A stretch of DNA of 64,000 nucleotides from Desulforapulum autotrophicum HRM2 (GTDB lineage Bacteria > Desulfobacterota > Desulfobacteria > Desulfobacterales > Desulfobacteraceae). The position numbers and the translations under genes were made by a program. The notes under the pieces were generated by a model, which searched no databases, was not told the DNA's origin, and saw nothing but the letters and a program-made list of their open reading frames with translations. Each line of letters begins with the position of its first letter. Within the stretch, counting starts at the first letter, position 1. The stretch lies in the NCBI RefSeq assembly GCF_000020365.1, contig NC_012108.1:1426001-1490000 (forward strand), in the 5' to 3' direction. Of the stretch, positions 26,885-34,649 are shown one piece after another.

Positions 26885-28795
26885 TCACGAGAAGTGTTGG
26901 GTACCATCCGTTTCCTGTTGGATCGGAATGTCAGAGATGGGATTCGGATCAACAGGGATCATAACCGGTTCCAGGGCTTTTTTAAACCGTCGTTTCAGTC
27001 GAATTCGATTCAAGTAGGTGAATGGACTTTTTGCAACCCTCAGATTTCCCTGAAAAACTTTTTGGGGTGCAAATACAACATCTGCCAGGTGGACGGTCGG
27101 GGTGACCCGGTTCAAAAAGCCAGCACATCCTGCGCAATAGGTTACGATTTTGCGGCCATTGGTTTCATCACGGCGCATCTGCCCCCATTTTTTGGCCAGG
27201 TCCGGGCGTACCAGGCCAACACTTCCCCCTTCTCCGCAGCACAGCGTTCTTTTTCCATGGTGTTTCATTTCTGACAGGGTCAGCCCCATGCGGGTCAGGA
27301 TGGCGCGTACCGAATCCTGCACGGCCTTTTCCCCACGCAACGGGCAGGGATCATGTACGGCTACCTCACCGGTTACCGCTGCACCGATGGGCAGATCACC
27401 ACTGTTGATCACTTCGTAAACGGTCTCTACAACTAAATTTTTGGCATTGTGTTTGAAAATGGCATAACAGTTGGGGCAGGCAACCACCACCTTTTTGATA
27501 TTATTTTCCACAAGGTAGTTGTTTAGTTTTCCAAAACTGTGGTTAAAGTAATCCTGGCGGCCAAGGTCATGGCTTGGCTTTGTGCAGCAGTCCAGAACCA
27601 CACCCAGGGCAGGGTACCGTTGCTGCAGGGTGGTAAATATCTGCCAGGTGGTTTCCGGCCGAGTCCCGGGCAGGGTACAGCCCGGGAAAAATACAGTGTC
27701 ACACCCATTGGGCAGGCCATGGTAAGCGAACAGGGGAGAGCTGCCACGCGCCTCGTAGCCCAGGATTCTTCGGTAGGTTGACAGGTCAACCGTTCCAGCC
27801 TTTATTGCCTGTTGTCGGAGGGTAAAAAATAGTTTTCGCGGGTCCAGATTTTCCGGGCAGATGGCACCACACAGGTTGCACAGACTGCACTCAAAGGCCA
27901 GGGCCAGATTTTCCGGCTTTGTAAAATCGACCGTTTCCAGGATCTCTTTGGGCGTTCCGTGCTCCTGAAGAAACGCGCATTTCCTTTTGCAGGCTCCACA
28001 GTTCGTGCACGCGTTGGCCATGGTTTCTATCTCTTTCTGGAGAGAAGCAGGCAGTTCCACCGTTATGTTCCCGGTCTCTGGAATTTTCAGAGCGTTTTTG
28101 TGGGTATGGCTGCGGTAGCGGGTAATTATTTTTTTTATGATCAGCGGGAACAGCCCAAGCAAGGCCAGAGAAACGAGGAAACCTGGGGAAACAATGTTAT
28201 CCATGGATTTGATCTGGGACAGTTGACTGCCGGCATTGACAAAGATGGCCGTGCCAGGCAGCATACCCAGTTGGGAGACCCAGTAAAATGTCCACAACCG
28301 TATGGGCATAAGTCCCATGGCCATATTAATGAGGAAAAAAGGAATCACCGGGATGAGACGCAGGGAAAAGAGGTAAAATACGCCCTCTTTGCTGATGCCT
28401 TCATTGATGGTTTTAAGGCTTGCCCCGAATCTGTTTTGAATCCAGTCCCGCAACAGATACCGTGACAGCAGGCAGGCCAGGACGGCACCGATACTGCTGG
28501 CAAAGGAAATGATGATTGTACCGGCCAGGGTTCCGAACAGAGCCCCGGCAGCCAGTCCAAATACCGCTGCACCGGGGAGGTTCAGGGCAATTGCCGGGAT
28601 ATAAAAGGCAACAAAGGCAGCGATGACGCCAACCGGATTTTGACTATAAATTTCCTGGAAGCGTAGCCGGGAATCTTTGATGAAGTCCAGAGTTAAATAG
28701 TGGTGCATTCCTGTGGAAAAAAATACGATGATCAGCCCGATGATCAGGAGGACAACGAGCCCTTTTCCTGTCATGAGTCGTTTGTGTGAGGCCAT
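26885..28795 (-). CDS. fusion of TVP38/TMEM64 membrane domain and HdrD-like iron-sulfur CCG domains
   Basis: A 636-aa protein of two parts. Residues about 10-225 form a TVP38/TMEM64 (SNARE-associated, DedA-like) membrane domain with LNLPGAAVFGLAAGALFG and FFLINMAMGL. Residues 255-600 resemble HdrD/GlpC: two CxxCxxCxxxC ferredoxin motifs (C263-266-269-273 and C303-306-309-313), then two CCG modules (C373, C403-C404, C440, C443; and C484, C519-C520, C554, C557), which in heterodisulfide reductases hold a catalytic [4Fe-4S] site. A membrane-bound thiol/disulfide or sulfur redox role is inferred, and the downstream rhodanese lipoprotein supports sulfur chemistry. The electron partner is unknown. 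Confidence 0.85.
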   Translation of the reverse strand: MASHKRLMTGKGLVVLLIIGLIIVFFSTGMHHYLTLDFIKDSRLRFQEIYSQNPVGVIAAFVAFYIPAIALNLPGAAVFGLAAGALFGTLAGTIIISFASSIGAVLACLLSRYLLRDWIQNRFGASLKTINEGISKEGVFYLFSLRLIPVIPFFLINMAMGLMPIRLWTFYWVSQLGMLPGTAIFVNAGSQLSQIKSMDNIVSPGFLVSLALLGLFPLIIKKIITRYRSHTHKNALKIPETGNITVELPASLQKEIETMANACTNCGACKRKCAFLQEHGTPKEILETVDFTKPENLALAFECSLCNLCGAICPENLDPRKLFFTLRQQAIKAGTVDLSTYRRILGYEARGSSPLFAYHGLPNGCDTVFFPGCTLPGTRPETTWQIFTTLQQRYPALGVVLDCCTKPSHDLGRQDYFNHSFGKLNNYLVENNIKKVVVACPNCYAIFKHNAKNLVVETVYEVINSGDLPIGAAVTGEVAVHDPCPLRGEKAVQDSVRAILTRMGLTLSEMKHHGKRTLCCGEGGSVGLVRPDLAKKWGQMRRDETNGRKIVTYCAGCAGFLNRVTPTVHLADVVFAPQKVFQGNLRVAKSPFTYLNRIRLKRRFKKALEPVMIPVDPNPISDIPIQQETDGTQHFS

Positions 28796-29047
28796 TACTT
28801 GATGCCTGTTTCCTTGTTTTTGTTCTTGTTTGCAGGCCTGTCACAACCTGATTTGAGTGTGCACAGTACAAGGGATGGACTCATTATGGCAAATCGTTAG
28901 TTTTTATAACTGTGATGAACGGGATAGAAATGGTCAATACCGTGTCAATGCCTGTTGTCTTGGAACCATTCTTTTGCAGTATTTTTTTTGCAGGAATGCA
29001 ATTTTCAGGTTTTACACTTATCCCTCTTTTAGGGTGCAGCAGCTATT
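28796..29047. other. intergenic region between the TVP38-HdrD gene and the probable GGDEF remnant
   Basis: No supported gene. It must hold the start region of the minus-strand TVP38-HdrD operon; no clear promoter elements were recognised. Confidence 0.4.
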
Positions 29048-29310
29048 ATGTCCCGTCGGGGTTTTGCAGCCCGTCAATTTTGGAAAACAGGGGTTGAGGC
29101 AGACCGGCGGGAAGCTGATTTGCGCCTCAGCAATCAAAAAGTTGAGAAGATCTGCGGATCGCTTGACAAAAAGTGCAAGAATTGGCGATAGTGAACAGCA
29201 AACTTGAGGAGCTCTCTGTAACCGATTCTTTAACCGGGTTTGCAAACCCTTTAACACCCAACATGAGAGTACAATATGATTCAAAAGACAAACGAATTCG
29301 GCCCTGATTA
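29048..29310 (+). pseudogene. probable remnant of a diguanylate cyclase (GGDEF) gene
   Basis: Two short reading frames resemble parts of a GGDEF protein. The first (29048-29191) encodes a charged, coiled-coil-like EADRREADLRLSNQKVEK. The second, in another frame from a GTG at 29191, reads KLEELSVTDSLTGFAN, which is the typical linker and entry into a GGDEF domain (consensus LSVTDSLTGLxNRR), then loses similarity and stops near 29312. The catalytic GGDEF itself is absent. The best reading is a decayed gene; chance similarity cannot be excluded because the recognisable stretch is about 16 residues. Confidence 0.42.
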
Positions 29311-29776
29311 TGCATCTGTTGAGGATGACACGTTTAAAGTCAAATACCGGGCGAGCTGCTACTGCAAGGCAGTCCAATACGAAGTGTGCGCGGATCCTGT
29401 GGACGCAAAGATATGCCATTGTCTGGTTTGCAAAAAATTGCACGGTGCTCCCATGCAGTGGGCGGCCATATTCCACAAGCGTGACGTCAGGATAACCACC
29501 GGTATTGATCATCTGCATTTTTACAATAACGAGCTAAATAAGCACGAACGCATTCTTCCCTGCAAAGTCAGCTGTGATATCTGTGGATCCCTGATTGCCG
29601 ATGAAGGGCGTAGAATGTGGCTTGCCTTTCCATCTCTTTTTGATTTCGGGCAGGTTTCGAAAATTCCGGCCAGCTTCAAGCCCAGTTGCCATATATTCTA
29701 CGGTATGCGGGTGTTTGATATGAACGATGAATTACCTAAGTGGTCAGGTCATAAAAATCATTCAGAACGGTTGTAA
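29276..29776 (+). CDS. GFA/CENP-V family zinc protein
   Basis: A 166-aa protein of the GFA (glutathione-dependent formaldehyde-activating enzyme-like) fold. It has the zinc ligands CYCKAVQYEV near residue 28, ICHCLVCKKLHG near residue 46 and CDICGS near residue 100. Most members are not true formaldehyde-activating enzymes, so a specific function is not claimed. The N-terminal 20 residues precede the usual domain start, and the 5' end overlaps the probable GGDEF remnant, so the true start could be later. The ribosome site is weak. Confidence 0.75.
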   Translation: MIQKTNEFGPDYASVEDDTFKVKYRASCYCKAVQYEVCADPVDAKICHCLVCKKLHGAPMQWAAIFHKRDVRITTGIDHLHFYNNELNKHERILPCKVSCDICGSLIADEGRRMWLAFPSLFDFGQVSKIPASFKPSCHIFYGMRVFDMNDELPKWSGHKNHSERL

Positions 29777-29974
29777 TGGAATGGGAAAAAAATATTAAGG
29801 GCCGCAAATTTTATGGCTTGAATGAGATTGTTTGCCTTTGGGCCCATCTGCAGCATTGAATCAAAATTTATAATGATGGAGTTGGTCTGCATATTCCTTT
29901 ATCCGTTTAATAGATAGCTGATGATAAAACAGTTTCGCAAGCAGGTTTCTTAAAAAAACAGGGGGATTAAAAAA

Positions 29975-31000
29975 ATGCCTATCCCGGGAAATTTATTGAC
30001 GACTGCAATGGCAGTCATGCCCCATACCAATATTGATAAGGCCCTGGAGACAGCGTTAAGCCTGGACGTTCCATTCTGGCCACAATTGCCTAATTACAGC
30101 TACTATGAAGACATGTATGTTCAGGCGGCAGAGCATTTTCCAGGTATTCTTCTGGATACGGATAAAAAAACATTACGGTTTTCAATGGATAAATTTATCA
30201 TGGAATTCGAAGAGACCATGGCCCATTTTGATGAGCTTGAATATTTCGATGTCAGCGCTACATATTCCGCGGTGTATCATCGTTTTCTGGATCTGGATCT
30301 GTCGGACAAACCTGCAATTCGTGGTCAACTTGAGGGTCCTGTCAGCTTTGGTTTCAATATCCTTGATCAGGATGAACGTCCCATTCTCTTTGATGATAAT
30401 ATACGACCATTTATGTTTGAATTTATGGCCAAGCGGATCAATATTCAATTAAAAAAACTCAAACAGAAAAATTCCAACGCCTTCATGTTTATTGATGAGC
30501 CCGGTATGCAGTTTATTTTCTCTGCGATGTCTGGTTACAGCGACCAGAAAGCAAAACAGGACCTGGATGAATTTTTCTCAATGATTGATAGTCCCAAAGG
30601 TGTACATCTATGCGGGAATCCGGATTGGGATTTTCTTTTAAACCTTGATACAGATATTCTGTCTCTGGACATTCATTCAAATGCACAAATTTTTGGTTTA
30701 TCAACCAGTTCAATAAAAAAATTCCTCAACAGGGGTGGAATCCTTGTCTGGGGGATCGTTCCCACCGGTTTCGAAACATTTGAACGAGAAAACATTGATC
30801 TGCTGGCCTTTAAACTGGAAACAATCTGGAAGGCGCTTGATAAAAAAGGGATTCCAATGGATCAACTCCTGGCCCAGGGGTTGATATCTCCCGCCACTTG
30901 TTGCCTGGTCAATCAAGATGGGGATAAGACAGTTGAAAAAGCATTTCAAATGACAAAGAAACTTTCAGAATCTTTACGGGAAAAATATAAATTAATTTAA
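29975..31000 (+). CDS. MetE C-terminal/UroD-like methyltransferase
   Basis: A 341-aa TIM-barrel protein resembling the catalytic C-terminal half of cobalamin-independent methionine synthase. It keeps a zinc site pattern, H211-x-C213 in HLCGNPDW and a cysteine pair C309-C310 in SPATCC, plus a FIDEPG motif at residues 172-177. There is no N-terminal MetE half, so it is like the stand-alone core-MetE or UroD-type methyltransferases, which commonly use corrinoid-bound methyl groups. The methyl donor and acceptor are unknown. The ATG follows AGGGGGA. Repeat copy 2 begins 10 bases after the stop. Confidence 0.75.
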   Translation: MPIPGNLLTTAMAVMPHTNIDKALETALSLDVPFWPQLPNYSYYEDMYVQAAEHFPGILLDTDKKTLRFSMDKFIMEFEETMAHFDELEYFDVSATYSAVYHRFLDLDLSDKPAIRGQLEGPVSFGFNILDQDERPILFDDNIRPFMFEFMAKRINIQLKKLKQKNSNAFMFIDEPGMQFIFSAMSGYSDQKAKQDLDEFFSMIDSPKGVHLCGNPDWDFLLNLDTDILSLDIHSNAQIFGLSTSSIKKFLNRGGILVWGIVPTGFETFERENIDLLAFKLETIWKALDKKGIPMDQLLAQGLISPATCCLVNQDGDKTVEKAFQMTKKLSESLREKYKLI

Positions 31001-31009
31001 AAGTAGTAA

Positions 31010-31168
31010 GGGCCATGGAAACAATAAAATGTGCCATTTAACTTGTCTTTTTTCCTGTTTTCTGCGTTACGTCAATGCGCACATCTTTCAATATGCTTCC
31101 ATTGACGCGCCTTGAAACCAGGCAAAAATCCGGCGTTGGTCTGGCACATTTTAAAATTTCCATGACCC
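31010..31168. repeat. 159-bp near-palindromic interspersed repeat, copy 2
   Basis: Same length, same orientation and same architecture as copy 1 at 24657-24815. The inner arms here read AAAATGTGCCA (31026-31036) and TGGCACATTTT (31142-31152). Compared with copy 1, three bases differ on the left arm and the three partner bases differ on the right arm, so every pair is kept. The central stem (CGTCAATG with CATTGACG) is also kept. It starts 10 bases after the MetE-like stop codon. No target-site duplication is evident. Confidence 0.9.
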
Positions 31169-31295
31169 GAAATGAGACAAAATGAGAACCCCACGGTGTA
31201 ATGGCTTACACAAAAATGTGGGTCCCCATCACAATTGCTCTGTCACTTTGATGAAGCAGACTGATTCTAACGCAAAACCAAGAGGAAAAACTTCC

Positions 31296-31481
31296 ATGGA
31301 TCGAGAAGCGTGTGAAAAAATAAAAAAAAGAATGGCTGAACTTGAAGTGCTTATCGCAGATACAAAGAAGAGACTTCCGGCCCATTCACCAAAACCGCCT
31401 GTCATGCTGGATCTGTTAGAATATGAAGATGAATATGATCTGTTACTTGAAAAGTTGAACCTATTAACGGCTGGTAAATAA
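31296..31481 (+). CDS. small hypothetical protein, 61 aa
   Basis: Not recognised as a named family. The ATG at 31296 has AGAGGA 9 bases upstream, which is why I prefer it to an in-frame ATG at 31182. The product is charged and probably two helices: a Lys/Glu-rich helix (KIKKRMAELEVLIADTKKRL), a proline break (AHSPKPP) and an acidic helix (MLDLLEYEDEYDLLLEKL). No membrane segment or cysteine motif. It could be a small coiled-coil adaptor, but this is speculation. Confidence 0.55.
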   Translation: MDREACEKIKKRMAELEVLIADTKKRLPAHSPKPPVMLDLLEYEDEYDLLLEKLNLLTAGK

Positions 31482-31714
31482 TGGCAGGAGACTTGATGCA
31501 TGATGATCAGAAACAAGAAGAATGCTGCTGTGTCGAAGCCATGACATGAGGATAATCAGGGCTGGTGATCTGATTTTTCCCGTTTATATGAGACCTAAAA
31601 GTTGCAAGCGGTAGTTGGCTGGATATGCAAGACGCCGGGCATGAGGCTGTAATCGCCTACCGCAAATTAGGTGAGATGGAAACATGAAGTTGAACTTATA
31701 GAAAAAGGCAACCC

Positions 31715-32254
31715 ATGACCCTGTATGCATACAAAAAGACCCGTCCTGAAATTCATGAAACCGTTTTTATTGCTCCTACCGCTCAAATAATTGGAAACGT
31801 CCACATCGGGAAACATTCGTCCGTGTGGTTCCAGACGGTCATTCGAGGTGATATGGACCGGATCAGTATTGGTGAGAGGACAAATATCCAGGACCTGAGC
31901 ATCTGCCATGCGGATGAAAATATTCCTTTAAACATTGGAAACGGTGTGACCATTGGTCATAATTGTGTTGTCCATGGATGTACCATTGAAGATAATTGTT
32001 TGATCGGGATGGGTGCCATAGTGATGAATCGTGCGGTTGTTGGAACAGGATCTGTGATCGCTGCCGGTGCTGTTGTGCTCGAACAAACAATTATACCGCC
32101 GTATTCCCTTGTGACCGGTTTGCCAGGCAAGGTTAAAAAGAGATATGAAAACAGAGAAGAAATTGAGCAGTACTTGAAAAAAATGTCTGATCACTATGTG
32201 AAAAGCGCCCGGGATTTCAGCGCAGGGGATCTGTTTTATCCCATCAATGGCTGA
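31715..32254 (+). CDS. gamma-carbonic anhydrase family protein
   Basis: A 179-aa left-handed beta-helix protein with hexapeptide repeats (IGNVHIG, VTIGHNCVVHG, CLIGMGAIV). The three zinc histidines of the gamma-carbonic anhydrase family are in place (H65, H82, H87), and the family motif for the QDLSICHAD segment is present. It may be an active carbonic anhydrase or a YrdA/PaaY-like protein; the catalytic proton-shuttle loop of Cam-type enzymes is not obvious. It has its own start with AAGG upstream and is convergent with the BASS transporter gene. Confidence 0.85.
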   Translation: MTLYAYKKTRPEIHETVFIAPTAQIIGNVHIGKHSSVWFQTVIRGDMDRISIGERTNIQDLSICHADENIPLNIGNGVTIGHNCVVHGCTIEDNCLIGMGAIVMNRAVVGTGSVIAAGAVVLEQTIIPPYSLVTGLPGKVKKRYENREEIEQYLKKMSDHYVKSARDFSAGDLFYPING

Positions 32255-32282
32255 TCCGTTCCCGGGTGATGTTCGTTTGTGT

Positions 32283-33245
32283 TTAAATGTTGTTTGCCTG
32301 CATCCTGGCAGCAAGATAGCTGTCCATCATCAGATGGAGAATGTGGTGAAGCACACAGACCAGAAGGGCGGTGCCAAATTGCGGAAAGCAGGTGATCTGG
32401 AGCATTACAGCCAGGGGAAGGGTTTTCTGGGCACCCATGAAGATAACGCTCTCTTTCCTGCCCCTTTCAAGCTTCAACACTTGGGCCGTCCCAAAGGAGG
32501 CCCCAAGCAGGGTCAAGTGAAAACCCACAGCCAGGGGAACGATGAACAACGGGGTATGGCCCTGGGTCAGCAGGACATCCCTGGCTCCGGACAGGGACAT
32601 GAAAACGATGCACAGCACAATGCACTGATTGGCCATGGCCAGTCGTTTTTTCAGGGACTGGGGCACGACAAGCCCCATTCGTTTGGCGCCAAGCCCCAGG
32701 AGCAGGGGGAGGAGGACCAGGACGAGCAGTTTAATGAAAATGGCGGTGCGGTCCAGGGTGATACCGGCCTCAAGGTGGAGGGGAATAAGCAGCAGGGGCA
32801 GGACCAGGGGAATGGACACAACGGCCAGGCAGTTGGATAAAATGGTGGTGAACAACGCATGGGCCATGCTGCCGCCGGCCTGACCGGTCATGACCACCCC
32901 CGAAGACAGGGTGGTGGGCATGGCCGCCACCAGGACGAGCCCCAGGGCGGTTCCGGTTTCCAGGGGCAGCATGAGAAAAATTCCTGCCACCAGGGGAGCG
33001 ACAATGAGAATGACCCATATGGCGCCAGCCGTTGCCTTGACATCCCGGATTCCGGCCCGGATCTGGTCAGGTTCAATAATAAGGCCCGAGAACAGGAAAA
33101 TAATAAATATCATGAACCGGGGGCCCTGGTGGTTCTTGAGGAAAATCCCTGCCCGGGCCAGGCTGGCGCTCTGGTCCAGGATGACCAGGGCAAAGATGAG
33201 CACGATTCCCACCAGGAACCACTGGCGTTTAAGTGTGGCCGCCAT
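32283..33245 (-). CDS. bile acid:sodium symporter (BASS) family transporter
   Basis: A 320-aa membrane protein with about ten helices of the SBF-like group. Seen: LFSGLIIEPDQI, VLVAAMPTTLSSGVVMTGQAGG (the conserved crossover region) and FMGAQKTLPLAVML near the C-terminus. Members move organic anions with sodium; the substrate here is unknown. The ATG at 33245 has AGGAG 7 bases upstream, preferred over an upstream ATG that overlaps the peptidase gene. It is the last gene of the dpp operon, 2 bases after the M20 peptidase, so it may handle a hydrolysis product. Confidence 0.82.
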   Translation of the reverse strand: MAATLKRQWFLVGIVLIFALVILDQSASLARAGIFLKNHQGPRFMIFIIFLFSGLIIEPDQIRAGIRDVKATAGAIWVILIVAPLVAGIFLMLPLETGTALGLVLVAAMPTTLSSGVVMTGQAGGSMAHALFTTILSNCLAVVSIPLVLPLLLIPLHLEAGITLDRTAIFIKLLVLVLLPLLLGLGAKRMGLVVPQSLKKRLAMANQCIVLCIVFMSLSGARDVLLTQGHTPLFIVPLAVGFHLTLLGASFGTAQVLKLERGRKESVIFMGAQKTLPLAVMLQITCFPQFGTALLVCVLHHILHLMMDSYLAARMQANNI

Positions 33246-33247
33246 AT

Positions 33248-34639
33248 CTATTTTTCTCCTATATCCCAGAATAATCCGGTCATGAGGCACAGCCCTTCCC
33301 GGGTGATGGATGCCAGTACATGTTCGTTGGGGGCGTGCTGACAGCAGCCGCCATAGGAGTGGGGAATCCAGATGGTGTCCATGCCGATGACATGGCTGAA
33401 GGCGTCGTTGGGCAGGGTGCCCCCCAGGTTGGGCAGAAAGGCCACGGTTTTTCCAAGAGTCTGTTCAATGGATGCCCTGGCAAACTTGACCCAGGGATTG
33501 TCCGGGGTCATGCGGGTGGCAAGGCCGTAGTTGTTGGGGGCTTCGGTGATGTTGACCATGGAAAAACCGTTGATGTCCAGGTGGGCCCGGATGGCCGGGA
33601 TAAAGGTTGTGGGATCAACCCCGGCAAGGAACCGGACATGGCACCGGGCCCAGGCCCTGGGGGGGATGGCGTTGACCGGCTGGGCCGGATCCCCGCATTC
33701 AAAGGCCAGGACATCCAGGGTGTTCCAGGCATAGACCTTCTGGGCAGCTGTCAGTCCGGGCTCTCCCCATTCAGGGTCAATGGCCGGTCCGCCTTTGCCT
33801 GCCACGGTGAGAATGTCCACGGCAGCCTGAATGGCGGCGGGAACGGGTTCAGGGCGAAGGGCCTCCACCAGAATTTTTCCCCTGGCATCCACCATGGAGG
33901 CGATGGCATGGGCAAGTTGGATTCCGGGATTGGCCAGGAGTCCACCCCAGTTACCGGAATGGTGGCCGACTTCCCTGGGGTTGATCTCCAGGTCAAAGTT
34001 GAACACGGCCCGTGATCCTCCGAAAATGGTGGGGGTGTCAGGATCGATCCTTGGGCCGTCAGATGCAAAGAGGACATCGGCCTTCAGGGCTTCCCTTTCC
34101 TGTTCGCAGATCTTGTGCAATCCCGGGGAACCTGATTCCTCGCCGGTTTCCACAAGGACAACCACATTAAACCCCAGGCATCCCTTTTCTTTGAGCACAC
34201 ATTCCAGGGCCATAAGGTTGATGGCGTGCTGCCCCTTGTTGTCTGCGGCGCCCCGGCCATACCAACGGACCTGTCCTGTTTCCGGGTCTGTTTGCCGGGT
34301 CAGGGCCAGGGGATCAAGTCCAGCCTGCCACTTGTCGGCCATGGCCGGAACTGTGTCCCCGTGGCCGTAAATCAGCACCGTGGGCCGATCCTTGTCCTCC
34401 ATGCGCCGGGCAATGAGAAAGGGGGCATTGACCTCCACGGGGTTTTCGACCATGCGGCAGTCAAAATCCATACGTTCCAGCCAGGGAACCATGTGGTCTT
34501 TAAGGTAGGCAACCATCTGGGGTTTTCGGTCCAAAGCCCTGGATCCAGTGTCCTGGGCTACAAGGGCTGCAAGGCAGTCAAAAAAAATGTCTGTGTCAAA
34601 CTGGGCCCGGACCCGTTTTATGGCGGTTTCTCGCGTCAT
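33248..34639 (-). CDS. M20 family dipeptidase / zinc metallopeptidase
   Basis: A 463-aa dinuclear zinc peptidase of the M20 (CNDP/ArgE-like) group. Seen: YGHGDTVPA (zinc His and catalytic Asp), GRGAADNKG (bridging Asp), VETGEESGSPG (catalytic Glu pair) and the C-terminal zinc His in QHAPNEH. No signal peptide is seen, so it is cytoplasmic. The start at 34639 has AAGGAG 6 bases upstream; a longer frame upstream lies inside dppF. It follows dppF by 10 bases and would hydrolyse peptides brought in by the ABC transporter. Confidence 0.88.
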   Translation of the reverse strand: MTRETAIKRVRAQFDTDIFFDCLAALVAQDTGSRALDRKPQMVAYLKDHMVPWLERMDFDCRMVENPVEVNAPFLIARRMEDKDRPTVLIYGHGDTVPAMADKWQAGLDPLALTRQTDPETGQVRWYGRGAADNKGQHAINLMALECVLKEKGCLGFNVVVLVETGEESGSPGLHKICEQEREALKADVLFASDGPRIDPDTPTIFGGSRAVFNFDLEINPREVGHHSGNWGGLLANPGIQLAHAIASMVDARGKILVEALRPEPVPAAIQAAVDILTVAGKGGPAIDPEWGEPGLTAAQKVYAWNTLDVLAFECGDPAQPVNAIPPRAWARCHVRFLAGVDPTTFIPAIRAHLDINGFSMVNITEAPNNYGLATRMTPDNPWVKFARASIEQTLGKTVAFLPNLGGTLPNDAFSHVIGMDTIWIPHSYGGCCQHAPNEHVLASITREGLCLMTGLFWDIGEK

Positions 34640-34649
34640 CCTGTGCTCC

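Noticed and set aside
28857-29207. A 116-codon plus-strand open frame
   Set aside because: Product is unlike known proteins, cysteine-rich and of odd composition; it crosses the region where other frames show GGDEF-like remnants.
29777-29974. A cobalamin or SAM riboswitch before the MetE-like gene
   Set aside because: The 198-base leader lacks the conserved B12-box or SAM-riboswitch core motifs and shows no clear terminator.
24651-31168. The two 159-bp repeats as a CRISPR array or phage attachment sites beside the tRNA
   Set aside because: Only two copies 6.3 kb apart, strongly palindromic, with no spacer pattern, no integrase gene and no similarity to the tRNA 3' end.
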